NCBI GenBank assembly: GCA_964645775.1
Contig: CAZYBU010000055.1
Span: 1 to 16,897 of the forward strand
Length of the DNA stretch: 16,897 bases
DNA from: CAZYBU01 sp964645775
GTDB taxonomy: Bacteria > Spirochaetota > UBA4802 > UBA5550
Reading direction: 5' to 3'
The notes beneath the pieces are model-generated. The model was not told where the DNA came from. It worked only from the letters and a program-made list of their open reading frames with translations, and made no database searches. This document shows positions 1-6,908 of this stretch, piece after piece (within the stretch, counting starts at the first letter, position 1; every line of letters begins with the position of its first letter). A program made the translations under genes and the position numbers.

Positions 1-3
1 AAT

Positions 4-39
4 GTCGACGCCGTGCAGGAGGCACAAAATGGCGTCGAC
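4..39. repeat. Long imperfect hairpin at window start
   Basis: The 9-bp arms GTCGACGCC (4-12) and GGCGTCGAC (31-39) are exact reverse complements, with a nested GTGC/GCAC pair (13-16, 22-25). A second perfect 12-bp palindrome, CCTGCCGGCAGG, lies at 84-95. This could be the transcription end of an unseen upstream gene or repeat debris. No T-run follows the stem, so it is not a standard intrinsic terminator. The + strand frame starting at base 1 is open to a TAG at 55-57 (18 residues) and could be the tail of an upstream gene, but this cannot be shown. Confidence 0.45.
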
Positions 40-116
40 CGGCAGCGGAGCCCTTAGGCCGGCATGATCGGAACATCCTGTTCCCTGCCGGCAGGCAGCC
101 ATCCTGTCAGCACAGC

Positions 117-144
117 GCGAGACCTTGGGCGAGCAAGGTCTCGC
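117..144. repeat. 11-bp inverted repeat at the head of the tandem array
   Basis: GCGAGACCTTG (117-127) is the exact reverse complement of CAAGGTCTCGC (134-144), with a 6-base loop. The right arm is the core of the first 30-bp tandem repeat unit, so the three downstream units could each compete to pair with this left arm. Confidence 0.55.
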
Positions 145-220
145 AAAAAAGATTTCAGGAGAGCAAGGTCTCGCAAAAAAGATTTCAGGAGAGCAAGGTC
201 TCGCAGAACAAGATTTTGGT
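131..220. repeat. Three tandem copies of a 30-bp repeat
   Basis: Units at 131-160 and 161-190 are identical and begin GAGCAAGGTCTCGC. The third at 191-220 starts identically but diverges after base 15, and a further degenerate piece follows to about 237. The unit length is a multiple of three, so frames on both strands stay open across it. Neither translation looks like a protein (a repeated decapeptide with no recognisable domain). I treat 1-366 as non-coding apart from the promoter near 305-334. Confidence 0.8.
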
Positions 221-272
221 GAACAAAAAAACAAAACAACGTTTGGGCAAATAAAGATCGAAAAATAAAAGA

Positions 273-334
273 ATTATTCGGTAATAATCCCTCATGTAAA
301 AAAGTTTACATACAGGGACACTCTCTGGTATCCT
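273..334 (+). promoter_or_regulatory. Possible promoter and small palindromes upstream of the two-receiver gene
   Basis: There are two short hairpins: ATTATT/AATAAT (273-278/283-288) and ATGTAAA/TTTACAT (294-300/305-311). TTTACA at 305-310 is followed 18 bp later by TATCCT at 329-334, a weak sigma70-like pair that would start transcription about 25 nt before the ATG at 367. The second palindrome overlaps the proposed -35 and could be an operator. The ribosome binding site GAGAAGGA ends 6 nt before the start. Confidence 0.3.
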
Positions 335-366
335 GCATCATACAAAACAACAGAGAAGGATATCCC

Positions 367-1524
367 ATGTCCCGTGTACTTATCGTCGATGACTCGAACC
401 TGACCCGAATTCGCCTGAGAAAGCTTTTGGAGAAGATGGGACATGAAATCGTTGCCGAAGCGAGCGACGGCCAGGAGGGCGTAAAAAAATACCAGGTCTA
501 CAAACCGGACCTGGTCACCATGGACATCAATATGCCGGAGATGAACGGCATCGAGTCCCTGAAGGGAATCCGGGAAGTGGATCCGGACGCCGCGGTCATC
601 ATGATAAGCACCGAGGGCCAGGAGAGGCTCATCCAGGAGGTAATCTCTCACGGCGCGAAATACTTCATCATCAAACCCTTCAAGCCGATACAGCTCCTCT
701 CCGTTGTCCGCTCCGTTCTCGAAAAGCAGGATGGCGTCCCATCCGGCAGTGAACCGGACCTTGAGTTTCTCGAAGAAGACCCGGGAGGCGTGGTGCTTAC
801 CGTAGATGATTCAAAGACCGTACTGGAAAAACTTCGCGTGTTATTAAAAGAAGGTAACCATAACGTTCTCCAGGCCGATTCAGGCAGGATGGGGATTGAC
901 TTCGCCATTTCCGGCAGGCCGGACCTTATCATCCTGGACCTGAACATGCCGGACATGAGCGGCTTCGAGGTTTTAAAGGAACTGGGGAAAACCCCCTTTA
1001 CCCGAAACATACCGGTCCTGATCCTTTCCGGACAGACAAAGAGGGAAGACGTAATGGAGGCCATGAAATACGGCGTGGTGGACTACGCCTCCAAGGATAT
1101 GAACGATGAGTCTTTTCTGCAGAAAATAAAGACCGCCCTCTCCCGCAGCCGAAAACCGAACGTCGAAGCCGAGGACGACGACCAGGCTGTCATCATCAAC
1201 CGGGAAGCGGGCCGGACTACCCTCCTCTTCCGACGCCCCATTTCGAAGACGGCCATGGAGGGGGAGATGAGAGAGGTCTTTTCACGGACTTTTATCAACA
1301 TGATCAAAAAGAACCATGTGGTACTGGACCTGAGGGGCCTTCTTGAGCTGGGAAGAGAGGATATTGAAAACCTCCAAATACTCCTGAGCCTCTTACAGGA
1401 TGTCGACACCTCCATTGTGGCCGGACGCCATTACGGGGCCCTGGTGACGGAATCGGACATCTTCGAGACCTGGCCGGTTTTCATCTCCCACGGGGACCTG
1501 GAGATATATCTGGATTCCAGGTGA
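367..1524 (+). CDS. Tandem two-receiver response regulator with C-terminal STAS-like domain
   Basis: This is a 385-residue soluble signalling protein. Residues 1-120 are a CheY-like receiver with the acidic pair D8/D9, phospho-acceptor D53 (in TMDINMP), S81 and K103. Residues 141-260 are a second, also complete receiver with D147/D148, D191 (in LDLNMP), S221 and K243. Residues about 273-385 resemble a STAS (anti-sigma factor antagonist) fold, with a VVLDLRG strand followed by the expected helix. The Ser/Thr normally phosphorylated in SpoIIAA-type antagonists is not evident after DLRG (the stretch reads LLELGRED), so this domain may bind partners without being phosphorylated. It lies 175 bp upstream of, and in line with, a membrane SpoIIE-type phosphatase, suggesting a shared pathway. 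It has no DNA-binding domain, so the output is probably protein-protein. Both receivers are clear; the STAS call is by pattern only. The start has a good RBS. Confidence 0.88.
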   Translation: MSRVLIVDDSNLTRIRLRKLLEKMGHEIVAEASDGQEGVKKYQVYKPDLVTMDINMPEMNGIESLKGIREVDPDAAVIMISTEGQERLIQEVISHGAKYFIIKPFKPIQLLSVVRSVLEKQDGVPSGSEPDLEFLEEDPGGVVLTVDDSKTVLEKLRVLLKEGNHNVLQADSGRMGIDFAISGRPDLIILDLNMPDMSGFEVLKELGKTPFTRNIPVLILSGQTKREDVMEAMKYGVVDYASKDMNDESFLQKIKTALSRSRKPNVEAEDDDQAVIINREAGRTTLLFRRPISKTAMEGEMREVFSRTFINMIKKNHVVLDLRGLLELGREDIENLQILLSLLQDVDTSIVAGRHYGALVTESDIFETWPVFISHGDLEIYLDSR

Positions 1525-1626
1525 ACCCGCTTTTATCGGATATTCATCGGTAATCGGCCAGAAGAGAATTTCACTTGCCGGGTAAACTCACCGCGACACG
1601 TTGTTCTATTTTATGGCAAATGATGG

Positions 1627-1699
1627 TTGACGGCATATGACTTGTATCTGTACCTATTAAGAGCATGCAAAACCTGCCTTATTTAGCAGGGAACAGGTT
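1627..1699 (+). promoter_or_regulatory. Candidate promoter and RBS-occluding inverted repeat before the 7TM phosphatase
   Basis: TTGACG (1627-1632) is followed after 18 bp by TACCTA (1651-1656), a plausible sigma70-like pair. In the leader, CCTGC (1673-1677) can pair with GCAGG (1686-1690), and AACCTG (1671-1676) can instead pair with CAGGTT (1694-1699), immediately before the ATG at 1700. The two pairings exclude each other, and both involve the weak ribosome-binding region CAGGGA. Translational control is possible but unproven. Confidence 0.3.
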
Positions 1700-3733
1700 A
1701 TGAGACAACATCAGATACCAATCATTCTCCTGGTCGGGCTCTTTCTGTCCACTATGGGATGCGGAACCTCACCCGGGGACACACACCTCTCCCTTAAAGG
1801 TCAATGGAAAATCATGCGGGGAGACAGCCCCCACTACGCCAGGCCTGATCTGGATGATTCCTCATGGCCCGAAGTCCGCCTCCCTTCCAAAAAGCTTTTG
1901 CCGCGGGATACCGCTCATTTTAACCCGTATTTTCCCGAGGATGAACGTTCCCGACAGGAGGGTCATGTCTGGTTCCGTAAAGAATTCAGACTGGAGCGGG
2001 TACCGAAACGGGAGTTGTCCCTTATCATAGGCGAGATCATGATCGCCGACAGGGTATTTCTGAATGGTGAACAAATCGGCTCTTCGGGTCGCTTTCCTCC
2101 CCGCTACCGTTCCGCCTGGTCCCTTCTCAGAAGCTACCCTATCCCGCCTGACCTCCTTAAAAAGGGAGAGAACGTCCTGGCCATTCATGTCTACTACAAC
2201 GCAGAATCGTGGATCATGGATCCCATGGAGATCATGTACAGGGGACCGGCAAACCAGATGAAACTGGCGCATGACTTCTTCAAGATATACCTCATGCAGT
2301 CCCTTTCCATCATGCTTATTGCTATAGCGGTATTTTTTATAATATTCTTTGTTCAACGGAAAAAGGAACTGGAGTATCTATATTTCTCCCTTACGGCGAT
2401 CTGTTTTGCTGACATGATCGCCCTGCAGTTTGCCGACAACCTGTATCATTTTTTCGTACTTCCCTCCGACTGGATATTGAAGATTACCCAGGTTGGACTT
2501 GTTATGATCTCTCCCTTCCTGGCCCTTTTCTTCCGTTACTACAACAACAGGCCGATAAAACCGATACTGCACGCGCTGTACCTCTTTCCGCCTCTTATCG
2601 CGGCCATTTTATTGTTAGCCGCGGATAACAGAAGCGACGTCCTGTTATGGCGAAACCGCTTTCTCCTTCTGATCCCGCTATACATGCTGGATGTTTTTTA
2701 CGTTTCCATTCGTTCTCTTATTCAGAGACGAAAAACCGGTTTAATTATTTTCCTCGGCGTACTGCCCACTTTGCTTCTCGGCATGCACGACATACTGGCG
2801 TTTTCCTTAAACCTCATCGATTCAACTATTGCCCTGTATGTATACGGGATCCCCCTTCTCCTTCTTATTGTCGCGATACACATGATAAGCCGCTTTGTTT
2901 CAAGCCTGAACGAGGCGGAGCATCTGAACGAAATTCTGCGTCAGACAATGGAAGAAGGTAAGCGTCTCGCCTCCCTGGACAAAGAGCTTGAAATCGCCCG
3001 GGAGATCCAACTCTCATCTATCCCCGCCGACCTGCCGAACCACCCCGGTTTTGAAATAGCGGTTAAATACGTTCCCGCAGAAAAGATCGGTGGTGATTTT
3101 TATAATTTTCATGAAATCGACGACAACCATATCGGCATTCTTATCTGTGATGTTTCCGGGCATGGAGTCCCCGCGGCGCTTCTCTCTTCCATGGTCAAAG
3201 CCCTTTTCATAACTCTTAAGAAGAGCGCGCTGAAACCCGCCACTTTTCTGTTACGCATGAACGAAATCCTCACCGGAACTATAGGAAATAATTTTCTTAC
3301 GGCAGGGTATCTGCTTCTGGACTACGGGACCATGACCGCCCACTACGCCCGGGGCGGCCACGAGCCTCTCCTGGTTATCACCCGTGATGGTGAAATTAAA
3401 CAGTACCTTCCAAAGGGAAGACTCATAGGCGTCATGAGCGAATCAAATATCGAACAGGAGAGCTTCCCCTTCCGTGAAGGCGACCGCTTTGTACTCTACA
3501 CGGACTGCGCCATCGAAGCCTTTAATGACAAACACAGGATGTTCGGTGAGCCGGCGCTGCTGGATACACTGAACGACAGTATTTCGAACACTCCTTCCGA
3601 TGCCGTGGAGAGGGTATACGATGCGCTCGTTCAATGGACAGGAAACCAGTTAAACACTCATGATGACCTGACCCTTGTTATTATAGACGTCCGGGACACC
3701 GGTGCGGAAATCGCCCTGACGGAAACTGGATAA
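1700..3733 (+). CDS. Lipoprotein-type jelly roll - 7TM - SpoIIE/PP2C phosphatase
   Basis: This is a 677-residue membrane sensor phosphatase. A signal peptide ends at a relaxed lipobox, TMGC (C21). Residues about 30-182 resemble the beta-galactosidase-type sugar-binding jelly roll (W-F-x-K-x-F core, LNG, G-x-N-V-L-A-I-x-V). Residues about 195-400 hold roughly seven hydrophobic segments, as in 7TMR-DISM receptors. A charged, probably coiled-coil linker (402-440, ending LEIAREIQLSSIP) leads to a SpoIIE-type PP2C phosphatase domain (about 450-663). Metal ligands are present: GGDFY (D466), DVSGHG (D484), TD (D602) and HDDLTL (D655/D656). The usual TDG motif reads TDC here. By family knowledge it would dephosphorylate a Ser/Thr-phosphorylated STAS antagonist in response to an external ligand. 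The upstream STAS-like protein is the natural candidate partner (inference). The 3' end overlaps a small antisense membrane ORF. Confidence 0.88.
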   Translation: MRQHQIPIILLVGLFLSTMGCGTSPGDTHLSLKGQWKIMRGDSPHYARPDLDDSSWPEVRLPSKKLLPRDTAHFNPYFPEDERSRQEGHVWFRKEFRLERVPKRELSLIIGEIMIADRVFLNGEQIGSSGRFPPRYRSAWSLLRSYPIPPDLLKKGENVLAIHVYYNAESWIMDPMEIMYRGPANQMKLAHDFFKIYLMQSLSIMLIAIAVFFIIFFVQRKKELEYLYFSLTAICFADMIALQFADNLYHFFVLPSDWILKITQVGLVMISPFLALFFRYYNNRPIKPILHALYLFPPLIAAILLLAADNRSDVLLWRNRFLLLIPLYMLDVFYVSIRSLIQRRKTGLIIFLGVLPTLLLGMHDILAFSLNLIDSTIALYVYGIPLLLLIVAIHMISRFVSSLNEAEHLNEILRQTMEEGKRLASLDKELEIAREIQLSSIPADLPNHPGFEIAVKYVPAEKIGGDFYNFHEIDDNHIGILICDVSGHGVPAALLSSMVKALFITLKKSALKPATFLLRMNEILTGTIGNNFLTAGYLLLDYGTMTAHYARGGHEPLLVITRDGEIKQYLPKGRLIGVMSESNIEQESFPFREGDRFVLYTDCAIEAFNDKHRMFGEPALLDTLNDSISNTPSDAVERVYDALVQWTGNQLNTHDDLTLVIIDVRDTGAEIALTETG

Positions 3734-3859
3734 GAAAAGGTAGGGGACCAGGAAGAGCCTGCGGGGATACTCCAGCCAGGATGCGTAGATAAAGCTGGCC
3801 ATAAACCCCACAAGAGAGGCTGCCGCCAGCCAGAGCAGGGCTACGTATATTGGATCCAT
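3650..3859 (-). CDS. Small putative inner-membrane protein
   Basis: This is a 69-residue ORF on the minus strand. I chose the start at 3859 (MDPIYVALLW) because GGAG lies 7 nt upstream of it and hydrophobic sequence begins there. A longer frame reaches 3949 without such support. Residues 4-28 form a clear transmembrane segment rich in Ala/Leu/Ile, and RRLFLVPYLFLSSF (about 33-46) may be a second. The last 25 or so residues run antisense to the 3' end of the 7TM phosphatase gene and carry no obvious signal. I do not recognise the family. It may be a genuine small membrane protein or a chance hydrophobic frame in a gap of about 300 bp. Confidence 0.45.
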   Translation of the reverse strand: MDPIYVALLWLAAASLVGFMASFIYASWLEYPRRLFLVPYLFLSSFRQGDFRTGVPDVYNNKGQVIMSV

Positions 3860-3973
3860 GAAATGACTCCGTTTTTCCGCCCTTACTCCCATGGTACTGA
3901 ATGGCCGGGTCACCGGCCACCGAAATATAATTTTCTGGTTTATTCGCACATGCCATATAGAAGTATAATAGAA

Positions 3974-4022
3974 TTGACAGGGCCTGTTTTTCAGAGTTAC
4001 ATTATTAATATCGCAGGGAGGT
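3974..4022 (+). promoter_or_regulatory. Promoter and RBS of the HEPN-MNT pair
   Basis: A consensus -35 TTGACA (3974-3979) is followed after 18 bp by TACATT (3998-4003). A strong ribosome binding site GGGAGGT (4016-4022) sits 7 nt before the ATG at 4030. An out-of-frame ATG at 4026 overlaps the true start region. Confidence 0.55.
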
Positions 4023-4029
4023 TACATGC

Positions 4030-4419
4030 ATGGCCAACCGTTCCATGGACTGGTTTCGACAGGCGGAGAGGGACCTTGAACAGGCAAGAGAATCAATGGA
4101 TTCTGACAGGCACGAGTGGGCCTGTTTCGCTTCCCATCAATCCGCAGAAAAGGGTGTAAAGGCTTTGCATCTCTTCTGTAACCAGGAGGCCTGGGGACAT
4201 GTCGTCAGAATTCTTCTGGAAGAACTGCCTCCTGAGATCAGGGTGCCGGATGAACTGATGGAAAAGGCCCGCGTCCTCGATTCTTACTATATTCCCACCC
4301 GGTACGCTAACGGGCATCCTGAAGGTGCTCCCTTCGAGCATTATGGGAAACTTCAAAGCAGGGAGGCGACGGACTATGCCGGTGAGATCCTTGAATTCTG
4401 CCGTTCTAAAATGGCCTGA
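4030..4419 (+). CDS. HEPN-domain protein (putative RNase toxin of a HEPN-MNT pair)
   Basis: This 129-residue all-alpha protein has the PF05168-like HEPN pattern. It opens with DWFRQAERDLEQAR, then the typical SHQSAEKGVKAL helix (about 35-46), and the YIPTRYANGH segment (88-96) that supplies an R-x4-H motif (R91, H96). HEPN proteins with R-x4-6-H are usually metal-independent RNases and act as toxins with an MNT nucleotidyltransferase partner. The MNT gene overlaps its 3' end by 44 nt. The gene order (HEPN first) is the reverse of the MntA-HepT pair at 13.3-14.0 kb. The strong RBS and near-consensus promoter suggest an independent two-gene unit. Toxin activity is inferred. Some members of this HEPN class may serve only as nucleotidyltransferase partners. 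Confidence 0.85.
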   Translation: MANRSMDWFRQAERDLEQARESMDSDRHEWACFASHQSAEKGVKALHLFCNQEAWGHVVRILLEELPPEIRVPDELMEKARVLDSYYIPTRYANGHPEGAPFEHYGKLQSREATDYAGEILEFCRSKMA

Positions 4420-4750
4420 TCGTAGGGAAGTACTGAAACAGGCCCGGCAGTGGGCGAAAAAACTCGCAGCCGGTCATCCTGAAATACGCTCCATCCACTG
4501 CTTCGGTTCCATAACCGATGACAGGTGGGGAGTGGGAGGCGATCTGGATATCCTGATCGAAGTTTCCCATTCTGAGAAGGATTTCCTGGAAAGAGGAACC
4601 GACTATACATCAGAATCCCTTCCGGTAGCGGCCGACATCCTCGTCTACACAACAGAAGAACTGGTCTCCATGCGCTCAAAGAAGAGCCGGTTCATAGAGG
4701 AATTTGACCGTAACCAGGAAACCCTGTTTCCATACTTCACTACGACGTAA
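4376..4750 (+). CDS. MNT-type nucleotidyltransferase (putative antitoxin of the HEPN pair)
   Basis: This is a 124-residue minimal nucleotidyltransferase. The catalytic signature G44-S45-x10-D56-x-D58 lies in CFGSITDDRWGVGGDLDIL, with the third carboxylate D87 in VAADILVY. I chose the ATG at 4376 because GGGAGG (4361-4366) sits 9 nt upstream. The frame opens earlier, at 4325, but without a comparable RBS. It overlaps the HEPN gene by 44 nt, giving translational coupling, and converges on the PP2C gene with an 11-bp overlap of coding ends. In studied MNT/HEPN modules the nucleotidyltransferase neutralises the HEPN toxin by AMPylation. Here the HEPN has no R-x4-H-x-Y tyrosine, so the mechanism may differ. 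Confidence 0.85.
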   Translation: MPVRSLNSAVLKWPDRREVLKQARQWAKKLAAGHPEIRSIHCFGSITDDRWGVGGDLDILIEVSHSEKDFLERGTDYTSESLPVAADILVYTTEELVSMRSKKSRFIEEFDRNQETLFPYFTTT

Positions 4751-5510
4751 ACCTTTCACTCCCATGTCCGTAGAGGACCACGGAGACGTTGTCCCGGGCC
4801 CCCATTTGGAAGACCTGCTCCAGAAGGTCGTTCCAGATGGTCTCTACGTCTACGATATGCCTGTCATCGGCCATGTGCCGGTTCAGTGTCTCTTCGATCT
4901 CCCTGTCGGGAACCAGGTCATGCAGACCGTCACTGCTCAGCAGGATGACATCCTCCTTTTCCAGGGAAAGAGGTTCCAGGATGTCGCTCTCCACTTCGCC
5001 ATAGGGACCGATGGCCCGGGAGAGTATGTGTCCCATGGGATGGCCGAAGGCCTCGGTTTCCGAAATCATTCCCCGGTCGACCATCTCCTGGACCCGGGAA
5101 TGGTCCCTCGAAAGCTGCGTAAGCCTGCCCTGCCTGTGGAGGTAAAGCCGGCTGTCCCCGATCCAGCCGCCGAAAAGTTCGTTTTCCAGAATCAACGCGA
5201 TAACACCGGTGGTCCCCATGCCGGAAAGGCCCTTATCGCGGCCGTATTCGTGGACAGCCTCGTTTCCCAGTCTGAAGGCCTCCTGTACCAGGCCGACGGC
5301 GTTTTCCCTCTCCAGGAACCCGGCCCGTTCCATGAATAACGCCCGGCACTCGTCAATAAACATACGGGAGGCAACGTCACCGGCTGCGGCCCCTCCCATG
5401 CCGTCGGCCAGGAGAAGCAGGGTCGCCCCCTCCTTTAATGTCAGGGTCGCGCAGGTATCCTCGTTCTTCTCCCGGGCGAGGCCTCTGTCCGTGAAGGCCC
5501 TGTGTGTCAT
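4740..5510 (-). CDS. PP2C-family Ser/Thr protein phosphatase (PrpC/Stp-like)
   Basis: This is a 256-residue cytoplasmic phosphatase without membrane segments, the usual length for bacterial PrpC/Stp. Canonical PP2C motifs appear in order: TDRG-x5-NED (D8, D18), ADGMGG (D36), GMGTT (98-101), GDSR (D119), SSDGLHD (D194) and ARDN (D240). All metal-coordinating aspartates are present, so it should be an active Mn/Mg-dependent phosphatase on phospho-Ser/Thr proteins. No partner Hanks-type kinase is in the window. It is read toward the MNT gene (coding ends overlap by 11 bp) and away from the AEP operon, and the RBS is weak. Its neighbourhood with another PP2C-type enzyme (the 7TM SpoIIE protein) may be coincidental. 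Confidence 0.92.
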   Translation of the reverse strand: MTHRAFTDRGLAREKNEDTCATLTLKEGATLLLLADGMGGAAAGDVASRMFIDECRALFMERAGFLERENAVGLVQEAFRLGNEAVHEYGRDKGLSGMGTTGVIALILENELFGGWIGDSRLYLHRQGRLTQLSRDHSRVQEMVDRGMISETEAFGHPMGHILSRAIGPYGEVESDILEPLSLEKEDVILLSSDGLHDLVPDREIEETLNRHMADDRHIVDVETIWNDLLEQVFQMGARDNVSVVLYGHGSERFTS

Positions 5511-5876
5511 TGTTTCTTATTTTCTCTTTTTATATGGCCGTTCTTTTCAATCATACACGTAAAGATACTCATTCAGGCAGGGGGACGGCAAGCACAGGGT
5601 AAGTTCTTATGCCATGTACTCTTCGTATACATGAATCTTTCGGCTCCCACCCGATAAGCCTATTGCACTTAAGCTCCCCGAGCGGTTCCGATTCCAATCG
5701 GAATTGTATCCAAGGGAGCAGTATATAGAACATTTCCCATGCCGTCTATGTGTCCAGTATTGCCCTGAATGGCATAAATTCATCTCCCACATTTAACTGC
5801 GGGCAAACAGAAACTTTATCGTTTTTTAACACTTCCTTGATCCTATTCATCCATCACAGAATCGGGAGAACAGGCC
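5511..5876. promoter_or_regulatory. Divergent intergenic control region of the AEP operon and PP2C gene
   Basis: This 366-bp stretch has no convincing gene. A perfect 8-2-8 palindrome (TTCCGATT-CC-AATCGGAA, 5686-5703) is nested inside a GCTCCC/GGGAGC stem (5673-5678 with 5714-5719). A second GCTCCC at 5643-5648 could compete for the same partner. Another inverted repeat, CATGTA/TACATG, lies at 5613-5618/5628-5633. The palindrome could be a dimeric-regulator operator. The nested set could also be a folded RNA leader about 160 nt upstream of the first operon gene. No strong sigma70 promoter is evident on either strand. The RBS of the operon's first gene is GGGAG at 5864-5868. Confidence 0.45.
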
Positions 5877-6908
5877 ATGAAAAAGCTTACCCTGCTCGCC
5901 CTAACCTTTCTCGCCCTGCTCATGGCTGCAGGATGCGGAAAGGCGGGCAAAGAGATAACCGTGTACACGGCCCTTGAGGACGACCAGATCCCGCGGTACC
6001 TGGAGTCCTTTCGAGCGGCCCATCCTGACATACAGCTGAACATCGTCCGGGACTCCACCGGAATCATTACGGCCCGGCTTTTAGCCGAGGCGGATAACCC
6101 TAAGGCTGATGTCATCTGGGGCCTTGCCGCCACGAGCCTCCTGCTCTGCCAGGAGAAGGGGTTCCTGGAACCCTACGCCCCGAAGGGGGTGGAGAGGGTC
6201 CTGCCGAAATTCAGGGACAGAAATGATCCGCCCCGCTGGGTCGGAATCGACGCCTATATGACCGGCATCGTGGTCAACACCGTTGAGGTGAAGAAGAAGT
6301 CCCTTCCGGTCCCGAAATCCTACGCCGACCTACTGGACCCGGCCTACAGGGAGAGCATGACCATGCCGAACCCTGCGTCCTCGGGCACCGGTTTTCTCAC
6401 GGTATCGGCCCTCATCCAGCTCATGGGCGAAGAGAAGGCCTGGGACTACATGACAAAGCTCGACAGGAACATGGCCATGTACACCCATTCCGGGTCCAAG
6501 CCGGCCAAGCTGGCAGGGGCCGGGGAGTATCCCATAGGTATCTCCTTCGGGTATCGCGGCATCATCCAAAAACAGAAGGGACAGCCGGTAATCACGATCT
6601 TCCCCGAGGAGGGGTCCGGCTGGGACCTGGAGGCCAACGCCCTGGTTAAGAAGAAGAACATAAGGAATGAAGCGAAGATATTCCTGGACTGGGCCATAAG
6701 CGATCCGGCCATGGAGGAATACGCAAAAAGCTTCGCCGTAATCACGGTTAAGAACGACCGTCCCGTGCCTGAAGGCTTCCCGGATGATCCCATGGAACAG
6801 CTGATCGAAAACGATTTCCGGTGGGCCGCGGCCAACCGCCAGCGGATCCTAAAGGAATGGAACAGCCGTTTCGGAAGCCGGAGCGAGCCGAAGAAATATC
6901 ATGAATGA
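5877..6908 (+). CDS. phnS: 2-aminoethylphosphonate ABC transporter substrate-binding lipoprotein
   Basis: This 343-residue extracytoplasmic solute-binding protein has a lipoprotein signal peptide (MKKLTLLALT...AAGC, C20). The mature part begins ITVYTALEDDQIPRYLESF, the pattern of iron/AEP-type binding proteins (ABC cluster with spermidine/Fe3+ proteins). It contains the conserved VIWGLAATS, GIVVNT and MPNPASSGTG segments. By family knowledge it belongs with the PhnS2-type AEP binders. The specificity comes from the operon: fused permease, PhnX and PhnW follow directly. Its stop codon overlaps the ATPase start by 8 bp. The RBS GGGAG is 8 nt before the ATG. It opens the operon and should be the most expressed component. 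Confidence 0.88.
   Translation: MKKLTLLALTFLALLMAAGCGKAGKEITVYTALEDDQIPRYLESFRAAHPDIQLNIVRDSTGIITARLLAEADNPKADVIWGLAATSLLLCQEKGFLEPYAPKGVERVLPKFRDRNDPPRWVGIDAYMTGIVVNTVEVKKKSLPVPKSYADLLDPAYRESMTMPNPASSGTGFLTVSALIQLMGEEKAWDYMTKLDRNMAMYTHSGSKPAKLAGAGEYPIGISFGYRGIIQKQKGQPVITIFPEEGSGWDLEANALVKKKNIRNEAKIFLDWAISDPAMEEYAKSFAVITVKNDRPVPEGFPDDPMEQLIENDFRWAAANRQRILKEWNSRFGSRSEPKKYHE

Noticed and set aside
1..57. C-terminal end of an upstream gene (18 codons to a TAG)
   Set aside because: It is too short to recognise, two other frames are also open, and the stretch is dominated by an inverted repeat.
54..239. Minus-strand frame with a repeated LRDLALLKSF peptide
   Set aside because: The peptide repeat is just the translation of the 30-bp DNA repeat. 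There is no RBS, and the opposite strand is equally open.
4704..5339. Plus-strand 211-codon frame opposite the PP2C phosphatase
   Set aside because: It has no recognisable domain and is Pro/Val/His-rich. The minus strand encodes a complete PP2C.
5607..5792. Minus-strand 61-codon frame in the divergent intergenic region
   Set aside because: It is Cys/Trp/Ser-rich with no domain or RBS, and it overlaps the palindromes of the operon leader.
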